Positions 39,948 to 49,900 of a DNA stretch of 64,000 nucleotides are shown here, piece after piece. The translations under genes were made by a program, and so were the position numbers. The stretch is from Campylorhamphus procurvoides (Eukaryota; Chordata; Aves; Passeriformes; Dendrocolaptidae): the NCBI GenBank assembly GCA_013396655.1, contig WBMV01001906.1, positions 1,208,166 through 1,272,165 on the forward strand, written 5' to 3'. The notes below the pieces were generated by a model, which was given only the letters and a program-made list of their open reading frames with translations, did not search any database and was not told where the DNA came from. Every line of letters begins with the position of its first letter. Position 1 is the stretch's first letter.

Positions 39948-40015
39948 CGCTGGAAGGGACCCACAAAAGCCATCGAGTCCAGCCCTTGCACGGAGATCAA
40001 ACCCACAGCGCTGGG
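39948..40015 (-). mobile_element. Antisense CR1 3'-end fragment
   Basis: The sequence GCTGGAAGGGACCCACAAAAGCC followed by ATCGAGTCCAGCCC is the reverse complement of a CR1 3' end (compare the GACTCAGTGATCCTTGTGGGTCCCTTCCA segment of the copy ending at 31920). It lies tail-to-tail with the sense CR1 on its left. About 70 bases can be recognised before the sequence becomes CpG-rich promoter DNA. Confidence 0.65.
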
Positions 40016-40175
40016 TATGCGCCTTAGCGGCGGCAGCGACACGGCCGAGCTCAGGGCTCAAAGGTCTCTGCCAGCCCCGACCACCACACGGCTCCCTGCC
40101 GAGGGGCCGGCACAGCCGCGGGTCCCGTACCCGCTCGGGGGGCTGAGGGAGGGCTGAGGAGAGTGGACTGCGGAC

Positions 40176-40249
40176 GGGCTGAGCAGGGCGGGCCCGGCCG
40201 GGCTGGGGGTGGGCTGAGCAGGGCGGGCTGAGCAGGGCGGGCTGAGGGC
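40176..40249 (+). repeat. 14-bp GC-rich tandem repeat in the promoter
   Basis: The unit GGGCTGAGCAGGGC occurs exactly at 40176-40189, 40211-40224 and 40225-40238, with a partial copy from 40239. Looser copies of GGGCTGAG occur just upstream (40139-40160). The array sits about 40-110 bases 5' of the CRE, and its copy number is likely to vary. Confidence 0.9.
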
Positions 40250-40269
40250 AGGCTCGTCCAGGCCGCCAT

Positions 40270-40280
40270 GGGCGGGGCGG
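40270..40280 (+). promoter_or_regulatory. Overlapping GC boxes (SP/KLF-type)
   Basis: GGGCGGGGCGG contains two overlapping GGGCGG-type sites. It is placed seven bases before the palindromic CRE, an arrangement common in TATA-less CpG promoters. Confidence 0.6.
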
Positions 40281-40286
40281 CCGCGC

Positions 40287-40294
40287 TGACGTCA
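40287..40294. promoter_or_regulatory. Palindromic cAMP-response element
   Basis: TGACGTCA is the full 8-bp consensus bound by CREB/ATF-family factors. Its place in a CpG island just beside a GC box favours a functional core-promoter site. Occupancy is inferred, not shown. Confidence 0.65.
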
Positions 40295-40345
40295 GGCGGG
40301 CCGGGCGGCTGCGCGTCCCCGCCTCCCTCCGGCCCTCCCTCCCTC

Positions 40346-40399
40346 NNNNNNNNNNNNNNNNNNNNNNNNNNNNNNNNNNNNNNNNNNNNNNNNNNNNNN
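40346..40399. other. Assembly gap (54 Ns) in the promoter
   Basis: A run of 54 undetermined bases interrupts a C-rich pyrimidine stretch (CCCTCCCTCCCTC before, CCCCCCGCGCCC after). The true length is unknown. The flanks suggest a low-complexity C/T- or C-rich tract that resists sequencing. Any frame read through it is unreliable. Confidence 0.99.
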
Positions 40400-40905
40400 C
40401 CCCCCCGCGCCCTTGAATGGAATTCCCGGTGCTCGGACACACGCACCTGAGGGAGCGGCCCCTGCGGCCCCGCCGAGGGCTCGGAGCCTGAGGCTGAGCA
40501 TCCCCGGGGTGTGCGCCTCCGAAAAGGGGAAGGAGCAAAAAGCGCCCGGCGTGTGGTTGTTTAAATTATATATATATATATAAAATAAAATAGCGACTGT
40601 GGGGGGGGAATAGTAATAACGGTGGAGCATCGGCTGTAGCTGTTGAGGTTCACACCGAGGGGGTGTTGTGGTGGTTTCGCTTTAATGACACGGAGACTCT
40701 GCTTTCGTCAGCCAGAGCCTGCTCTGCTGTTCGCATCGCGTTCTGTCAGATGGACTTTGGCACACAATGAAACGTAGGCAACCTCAGCCTTTAACTCTGA
40801 GCTGGAGGAGGTCGAGCTGTTTATCTTCACTTAAAGAAAGCAGAACTGCATGGGAACTCTGTGCTGTAGCAGGGAGTTAGTGTCCAGGCCAGACAGCGAA
40901 TTAAG
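40400..40905 (+). other. CCSER2: Probable CCSER2 exon 1 (5' UTR)
   Basis: A very strong splice donor, TTAAG|GTAAGG, lies at 40905/40906 downstream of the CpG island. It is the best candidate donor between the island and coding exon 2. The exon would be wholly non-coding. Its 5' end is unknown and is placed here at the gap edge only as a convention. It would contain two short upstream ORFs (40750-40770 and 40767-40880). In mammals CCSER2 also has its start codon in exon 2 after a non-coding first exon. Other donors or alternative first exons cannot be excluded without transcript data. Confidence 0.5.
40567..40582. repeat. (TA)8 microsatellite in or near exon 1
   Basis: Eight TA units lie just 3' of the CpG island, inside the proposed 5' UTR exon. 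Confidence 0.9.
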
Positions 40906-43900
40906 GTAAGGATTGTCGATCTGGTTCTCCATCTGGTACACCGTGTAAAGATGTTAACCACTTTTCAAGGGATTTAGTTCAACTTGCAGGGTCTGCACCT
41001 TTTTTTTTTAGCAAGTTTGTTCTTAGTGTCTGTGGGCTTTGGGCCTCAGTTTGATGCAGAACAGAATTTTTTGTTACAAAGGTGTTAAAAGTGAAATGAA
41101 GTGGGACCTGAGGTCTCATGTTGTTACCTTTTTATAATTGAGAACCACTTTACATATTCTCTGAAACTTTAAAAATTTCCCATGTTGGGAAATCGAAAAT
41201 ACAAAACTCTTCATCGGGTTAGTGTGGGGCAGTAAATGTGTACATTGCCTGGTAATAGTGAATGAAATTTGCTAGATGTTTTCTCATGTGTATAATGATG
41301 ACATAACTCTAAATTCTGTGGGCCCATTTTGAATTTAACGCCTCCAAGCTGAAGGGGAGATTTGATTGCCTAACAAATGGAACATTAGGAGCAACCAGCT
41401 ACCTAAATGCCAAGGATCTGTGTGAATATACAACTTAGAACAGAAAAATTGGTTTTAAAGTTGAAGTTTAGTTTTTCCTTGTGGATAGTGCTTTTCGCTA
41501 TAGAGATATCAATGTTGGGCTCCAAAAACTGCTCAGTGTTGTCTTCTAACTGTAAAGCTGTTGAAACAGTAGAAATGTTTCAGGTTTAGAAGACTTCTAT
41601 ATTTGATATTTTTGGCCACCGTAAGGCCTGGTGTTTTTGCACCAAACTAATAATTTCCTGTATGTGAATGTAGGGAAAAAAATTAATAGTAATGTCTCAA
41701 TTAACATAATGATCTCATTTATGTATTGTTATACTAATGAGTAATCCTGTTTAATGGAACTGTTCATGTAAAAGCTCATTGGAGTAAAATCCATTACTTT
41801 TGGACCTGATCATCCTTTAAGAGGGATTGGTTATTTGGAATAAACCATTTAGTAAGAAGTGTTGGCACAGGCTCTCTAGATGAAAAGCCATCATACCATC
41901 AATCTTCAGATGAACATTGCTTGCCCGAAGTTGTTAGAAAGTGCAGGTCTCAAAATGGAGAAGAGCTAAAAGAATAAAAGGTAGCCAGTTAGAGCAGTGG
42001 TTGTGATGTTCTCTTTTAGCCACTATTTGGAAGTGTAAACAGCAGCATTGTCTTCTTAATTAGAAGCTTTCAGGCAGGGTTAAGTTCCATGCCAACAGGG
42101 ATACTAAGGAGATCAAAATACTAATGGTGCTTTTGATAATTAGGTTTAAAATCCTGTATTGTGTTTCAATTGGAGCAATAAAAAAAAGCTTACTGTAAAT
42201 CTCTGGGTACCTGAACACATGTATGTTACAGAAAAATGCTAACAGCGTTAATTATCCCAAAGTTGAGGTTTATTTAGTCATGATAGGTCTTTGCATTTCT
42301 TCATAGTTCTGGGACACATACTCCAGCTCACTCTTAAACTGCTATCAAATAGGTGCTTTTTGGAAGACGTTCTGAGAATGTTGTTTTCTCCTTGATCAAA
42401 AGTAGCTGTGTTTGTAGAGATGTGGACTTTGCTCAGTAGCTCTTCTCTATTCGGAAAGGAAGATCCAGCTGTAGCAGTTCTGCTGATAATATCCTAAAGT
42501 AATTGAAGGAAGCAAGTCTTCTTAGGTTGGGAATGCTTACCCCTGGTCACATGGGGAACTCATGTTGCAATTTCTTAGTAAAATGCTTTTTTCATTGCAG
42601 ATTGTTGGGTTTTTCATGAGCACTTTGTGCTGAGCTGAGGTCAAGCTCTGCAGAGTGCATGTTAATGGCCTTGATGGAAGAAGTGTGGGCAATGTTGGCA
42701 AGGTTGTTGCTGCAGGCAGGCTTGGCTTCTCAGCCAGAGGAAATGGCTGATAAGGATTTAGTTTGATAAAGTGGTTGAACAAGTATAGATCAGGAATAAC
42801 CCTTAAATTGCAAATAATTTATTCCCTGAAGCAAAAGAAACTCTGTGCTTTTAGGCCAATCAGCCCAGATGGCTTGTGACACACACAGCAGAAGAGAAGC
42901 ATCCAGGGAGAACTGAATATTCTGGCTTCTCCTGACTCAGTAATGCCATGTGTATTGTTAGCTGGAGACTCAAGAATTCTCACTACAATGTGGATTAGTA
43001 TGATACAAAACCAACTCGTTCTTTTTACAGTCATGTTAATGATAGGTTTAACTTAAATGTATTTTTTTTCTAATCTTATATGTTAAAATTGTTACATACA
43101 CGTGTTGATATGTATTTTTGATGAGTTTTTTCATCTCAGTAAGGCAAACTTGCCTAGGTGGGAACTTAGCAGAGCTCAAGCTGCTGCTGTTCGTGCTCAT
43201 CTCCTCAAGTCTGCTGCTATCTTTCAACATACACAGCCTTGTAAAGAGAGTGAAAAAGGGAAAAAAAATCTTTTAATCCTGAAAGTTTTCTGAAATGGTA
43301 ATTTATAAAAATAAAGCTTTACAATGGCTAAATTAGAGATCTTGATTAAACAAAAAAAATTATCACCTTTCTGTAAATTCATATAAAATTTAAGCATAAT
43401 TGATTAACTCTGAAACTGATCCTGTGGACAAACTGTCAGTGTTAGCTGAAGTTTCAAATGTCACTTTCATGGGGGATCTTTTTTTTCGCTTCAGTTGCAA
43501 ACCTGTGAGGATATAATAAGTATCCGTGTCTTCTGTGTTGTGGGAAGCTGACCTTGGTAGGTACATTCCAGTATAGCTGTCTATCAGAAAATTGGTAGGA
43601 AAGCACAAAATACAGAAGGCTGCCAGTCTGTGGGTAAAAACACATTGGTGCTTGTTATGCCTTGTTGTTTGGTACTTGAATATTTTTAGTGTTTGTGTTT
43701 GAGATTGAGAATTTTATAGCAGTGGAACTGTAGCCAGAAGCTGTATGTGTCCAGCCCTGATGAAATGAAATTCAGTAGAAAGAAAGTGATACTTTGAACA
43801 TGTGGTTCAAGAACAAGCAAGTTTCAACTGAAAGCTATAATACACCAGTATTTTTGGTTAAGGGTGGATGTTAAAGAGAAGTCAAACTTCAAATAATATA

Positions 43901-46900
43901 GGATCTTCTTGAAAGCATGTGGATGTGAAACAAATCGCTATGTTTGGTAGCAAGGAGAGCAGAAATCAGTGGCCCTTTTTGTAACATAGGGAGTTTACAA
44001 GTAGTTTTAGTAGTGTTCCATGGGAATCTGTGCAAGACAATGAAATAACCTTTGAAAGTATTATTAGTAGGGCTTTGGAACTCCTTGCTTAAGGCAGTCA
44101 TGGATGGAAAAAGTTTGAGGGCTTGGAAATGGGTTACACAAGATAGTGGACAAGGGATCTGTGTAGGGTTTCTAAACAAGCTGCATCAAATTCAAGAAAT
44201 CCTATGAACTGAAAGTGGTTGAAGGAAGAGGAAGTCACATTCTGTGTTTGCCATGATCATCCTCTCCAGGATGATCCTCCAGAGCAGACAATGGGATTTT
44301 TGTATTCCTCACCCTTAAAATAAAATTGACTAACAAAACTGTATGGAGGATTGGATCTGGGCACACTGAATTGCCATGATCCAAACCCAGAGAAATACCA
44401 TGATTTATATAATATTTGCAGCTTATCCAAGATTCACTGTTTGTTTTTCATGATAGTAGTATTAAAGATTCTCTTTGTACTTTTTCTAGTATTTTTTTCA
44501 ATCCAGCAGTGACTGACTTAACAGTATGTTTGTTTTTTTAAAGAAATGTAGCTATGTGTTGACATGTTCTTGTCTCAGGATTGTGATCACTAAACTATGT
44601 TGAAGTAACATTGGCATTATGTAGAAAAGGAAGTCTCAGAACTATTTTCTTCTGTCTTCCTTCTGGTTCATCTTGTCTAATCTTGCTCAATTGTCATCTG
44701 TGAACCTCTTCAGGCTTATTGGAGATAGCTCAGGACCAGTGAATCTGTGAATTACATGTAGTCTTCTCCAATTATTCTGCTTGTCATTCAGCTTAGCCTA
44801 TAAGTAGAATTCTTAGCAGGAGAAAGAATGATCGTGTGTGGCTGGAGGGGGGAAAAGTCTTATGTATTGGTGGAAAGCACAGCCTCCTTGCAGATTTAAA
44901 CTAATGGAAATTCTTAATCTTTAAGTACCCACACAGATAAACTGTTCAGCAATGGTTTTGACAGGAAATACTGTCTCTGTCATTAGTCATTATTTAATCA
45001 TTGCAAAATGTATATTGAAAAACACCTGTTTGTACCGCTGTAAGATGTTTCTAGCTCAAGGCATGTCAGTGTTTTTTCATGGAGAAGATGAGTCAGTTGA
45101 ATAAACAAACTAGAGGGCTAGGATGAACAAGATGGCAGTCTAGAAGAGATATTTCCAGTTAAAATCAGTTGTATTCTAAGTTTCACTTGGCTTTTAGCTT
45201 ATCTGTTCTTATCAGCAAGAAAATCATGCTCCAGATACATAAATAGTAGAAAATGGTAACCAGAAGCTGACTGGAGTTTCTTACTGAATCAGGGGTGAAG
45301 TAAGTCTTTCCAAGGAGACTTAGAGGTGGGAGTGGTGTGTTTGAGTCATTTGGTGACAGTGGATAGTGCTGAGGAAAAAGGGATGCTCCTCTGTTTTTAT
45401 GTGTAATATTTGCCAGAGAACAGCAGGTGATTCCTTTTTGTTTGCAGCATGACATTGCCTTTGAGATAGATGTGATCTTTCCGGATTTATTCTTACAAGG
45501 CAGATTAAATTACCCACGTGAAATGCCATTGCTGAAGGACTAATGCCATCAGCAAAAGCAGTGGCCTGTTTCTGCTGTCAGTTGCTTTGATGCTGACACA
45601 ATCACAAAATTTCTGAAAGCAGAGATTGAGATTCACCATTTCACTTGTAGAAAGCTTTAATTCGAGGCTGCAATTGATGTTTGGGATTCTTAGTCAATCT
45701 TAACCACAACATAAAATTTCGTGTTTATGATATAAACAGCAATGTCACCTTTAAAATTGTTCTGAAGGCTTTCTGACTGCCTTCTGCCCTAGTCATGTAA
45801 GAATGCCAAAAATCAGGACAAATTTACCTGTTAGAGAAACCTTAGGAAGGAGACTGATGGGAGAGATCAGTTTTTCCAATATGTATGTACATGCACACAG
45901 GCATATACACAATTATGGTTTACCTTGCCACAGAAATCTTGCCAAATACAAGGAAGTGTAAAACAGCAGGGGAGAGGAGCCTAGATATAGATGTGCTTTA
46001 TAGTATGCTTGTTTGGGTTTTTGGAGGGTTTTTTTGGGTGTTGGTCGGGGACTGGGAGGTGGTGGTGGGAAATACCTGAGTAACAGAATATTTTTTTGTT
46101 TCTTTGTAACTGAGTGACTTTGTCTTTGGGTACAGGGCATTAGGTCTGTCAGGCAGCCAGATACTGTCTGTCTCCTCTTACTTTGGTTTTTCCCCTTTCT
46201 GTTTATTATCCTTGCAAATTTGGTAACAATTTAAAGTGTCATCAAAGAGTTGAAGCAAATAAAGGCTCTTTGTATCTCTCCAGCAGAAATGTTGAGAACA
46301 ATGAGTCTTTTGCAGTTCAGGAGTTTTTGAGCAGCCCTACTGAGAGAGCTTGACTTGCTCAGTGCGGTTGAACCTCTTGAGTTGGTTCAGTTCACAGAAG
46401 GCTGTTTGCTGTGTAACATAACAAATGAAGTAATCCACGTAATTTAATTGCTTCCTGCAGCCGTGTTCTGCACTGGAGCTGGATACATTGTCATGACTCT
46501 GTCAATTGGTGTCTGCTGGTCCAGATAGATTACAGTGTATCCCACCCAGCTCTCACAGTGTTCTGGGGGTCAGTACATGCAGAGCAGTGTCCTTTGGGTG
46601 TCCAGGGACAGCCGTGCTCTGTTCTGGGTCGTGTGTTTTGGAGTTGGTCATGCAGGGACTGCGTGGTGTTTATATCCTCAGGTACAGACTTGATTTTGCT
46701 AGTCCAGGTTTAAGGAGGTCTTTTGAAGAAAGGAATTCATGACTTGTTCAAACAATAGCAGCTTCAGAGCAGAGCTGTGCCTCTCCAATACTTTACTCCA
46801 GTTGCTGGCTGACCTCTGTCCCTGAGAACAGTTAGGCTGTCAGTACTAATGCAGGAAAAAGTGTCATTTCACTTCAAGTCTATTATGAATGAACTTTAAT

Positions 46901-49900
46901 AATCAGCAGTAACATTTATGAGGAATGCGAAAGTGTGCTTTTAAGTCTCTTTCTTCCTTTTTGCAGACCCTGATGTTCTACTTTATTGGGAGTAATATAA
47001 CCCTACCCCAGGTATCATCTTCCATCTTCTTTTCTTTGTGCTGAAGCTGCTCCTTGCTGCAGCTGGCAAAGCATCTGGACCTTGACTTCTATCTTGCAGA
47101 TAAAATCTATATGACTTTTTTCAATAAAATCATAAGGATTTATAATAACTCTTATCCTGTTTTGTTGCAACCTTTTGATAATGCTTGATGGAAAGATTTG
47201 GAGTGTAAAATGTTTAGTCTCTTTTTAATATGCAAAATTCAGGTGGGAAAATGATTACAAAGCATATGTGTCTGGGCAGATAGCACTTAGCCCTTTTTTG
47301 CTTCCTTGAGGTGCTTGATACTCAATGTAAAGAGCATTAATGGCAGAGTGAATTGAGAGCGTGGCCCTGAGGGATGTGAATGGGGGTTTTTATTCTGAAA
47401 GTATTTTGGTACCTTTCTTCTACAAAAGAGAGCTTCATTTCCTTATTTCTTTTTCTCCAGTAAGTGCTTGTGTCATCTGGCCTTACAAAGCCTTAAGAAA
47501 CCGTGTTCTGATAAATAACAACAATGCCTTAAAAGATGGCAAGGGATGTCACATTTTTTGTTGTATTGACTAAAGATATTATTCAGTGTTAGCAATACAG
47601 AAACCTCAGTCTCCTCATGACGTATTTCTTACTTTCTTTTCTCTTTATCTCTGTTCATTATCATGTTCTGCTCATGTCCTTTGTCTTAATGCATTCGGAC
47701 TGACAGTGAGTAAAAGTCAGCACAGGAGCAGCTTGGATAACTGATTTGTTTGATGTCTGATAGATCAACCCTTACAAGTGGGTAGAACATCATAGGCCCG
47801 AGGGAGGAAGAATAGAAAAGGACTTGCCTCTAAGCTGTCTTGAGATCTAAAAACCCAGTCTCACAACTCCAGACACAGAAGAACAAGTTGGTTTCAGAGA
47901 AATAGAACAATAAGCACTGTCTTGGAATTTGTTGCCATACTTCATGACTGTGGTACCTTCAGAAGGCAGACTGTCTAGGAAGTTGGTGTTAACCACTGCA
48001 GTTTGGACATAGGAGAGGGAGAGAGGCTAAAATTCATGGGTGCCTTCATAAAGCATTGGATATTGATTCTAGAAGGGAGGTGTTTTGGAGTAATTGAAGA
48101 CAGGAAAAGGAAGGCGAGGTTGGAGGATTTTACTCTGCAGAGTTGATAAATCTTACTGGATCTTGGAGACTTTTGTGACTGAACTGAAACCAGTCAGGGT
48201 GGGGTAAACAATGTACACCATGTGACAGTTGTAAATACTCAAAGTTCAATCTTGGAGCCATCAGAATTTCTGATTGCATTCTGATTCATACAGAATCATA
48301 CTGTGATTCGTACAGCATGCACAGTTTGCTGAGGACTCGATCTTTAATTCCCCAGTGCTGGTCCTGCTCAGAGCAGGTGTTTACTAGCCAGATCTCTTGC
48401 CACTTTCTTCATTCAGCTAAGCTTCTATGGTTCTCTTAAAGCTGAAAACTGACTTGCAGCCTTGCTACCCATCTTGCAGTGTTCTTAAGTATGTGATAAA
48501 GAAGCCTTCTGCCGCATCATTTGCAGAGGCCTCCCTGATTTTTCCTTTACGACATTCACTACCTCCCTATGCTGGTGGAAATATGATCTATTCACATAAC
48601 TGCCCTAATGCATTTTTAATTACATCTTTTTAAAAAAAATAGTGGTGTGTGTTATACTGTGTGTCCTGAATAGCAAAACAAAGAAATAAAGAGAAGCTGT
48701 GGTGTTAAAACCAAAAGAGAGAGGTGGTTTTGTAAGTCATGCACAGGACAGAGCTGAAATACACATACACTTAAGTTCCTGTGAATAAAACATAAATCTG
48801 GAACTGCTGGCATAGAAATAGGTCTGCAGAATGGAATTGGTCTCGCCTGTCACCAGTCTGTCAGAGATGTCTCACCCAGCAGCTGTGTATTCCACTGCTG
48901 TGACAATAGGAGGGGAATTCGGTCCCACTGGTGGTAATCTGGAGCTTGCAAATGCTGTTAGTTTTCTGATGGTGTGGACCATGGGATCACAATGTTTTAA
49001 GGAGCCCAAACCCTGAAGTGTATGAGCCTTAAGTTGCCTTCTGCTGTAATAATCATTCTACAATGTGTAGGGTGCAGTCTCAGATGCAAAGCTGAGAAGC
49101 AAATGTGTAGGAAACTGCCTTCCTGAGGGTGCTGAAACAAACTGTGAACAAAGTAAGTCAGTGTCGTGCTTTTGAGTTGAAACCAATATTGGAGGATTTT
49201 GTCAAGGTGTGGATAATCCTGTAGAGAAAGTACAAAGGAGAATGAGAATGAATATCCTTTTGCTTATCACCAGGATCTTGAATATACTTAAAGGTAAGGA
49301 TGTAGCAGCTTTTCAGTTAATTCAGATTATACTTCAGAGAGGGTCTGTGAGTTTTAATTCCTTTTCCCTGGGTCATTATGTAAGGTTCGGCTCTTTATAA
49401 TTAGCTTAATTCCCGACTAGGCTTGTGTGCACTAGATAATGTACTTCCTGAGGCAAAGAATATGCCCAAATGTCTGTTTTTTAAAAAATCCATAGCTTGT
49501 TTAAGTATAAAAATACTTTGAATTTCTTTATAATACAGCAGACTACAGTTTGAATTGTACTGAACTTGAATTTTGTGGGATGCAGAAATCATACAATAAC
49601 TTGCAGGTATTGTGATGCTTGATAAGGGAGTTTGTTTGTTAGGATGGTGTAATCTCCATCGGTAAATACGTGTCAAGGATAAAGATATTTTAGGGAATTT
49701 AAAGTTTCCTCTTTTCTGGGAAATGTCTGCTGGACATGATACTGTTAAGTTTTGGTGGTTTTTTGGTGGTGGTGTATTTCAAGGAAACAAATGTAACCCG
49801 AATTTGAAAAAGTGGCACAGTAGTTACAGTTAAGTAGCTAATAAACTACAGGCAAGTATTGTTTGTCTTTTAATTTAATTATCTGAAGTGTTTTAAGCAA

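Larger units (their letters stand above)
39895..40560 (+). promoter_or_regulatory. CCSER2: CpG-island promoter of CCSER2
   Basis: This is the only dense CpG island in the window: high G+C with frequent CG dinucleotides from about 39.9 to 40.56 kb, against AT-rich flanks. It contains overlapping GC boxes, a palindromic cAMP-response element and a 14-bp tandem repeat, and no TATA box. It lies upstream of, and in the same orientation as, the CCSER2 coding exons. The transcription start cannot be placed by sequence alone and may fall in or near the assembly gap. The left part of the island overlaps CR1 remnants, so its CpG content partly derives from repeats. Confidence 0.8.

Noticed and set aside
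39864..40538. Long minus-strand frames (up to 224 codons) across the CpG island and the N gap
   Set aside because: They are products of stop-poor GC-rich DNA and of reading Ns as residues; the Arg/Pro/Ala-rich text has no family likeness.
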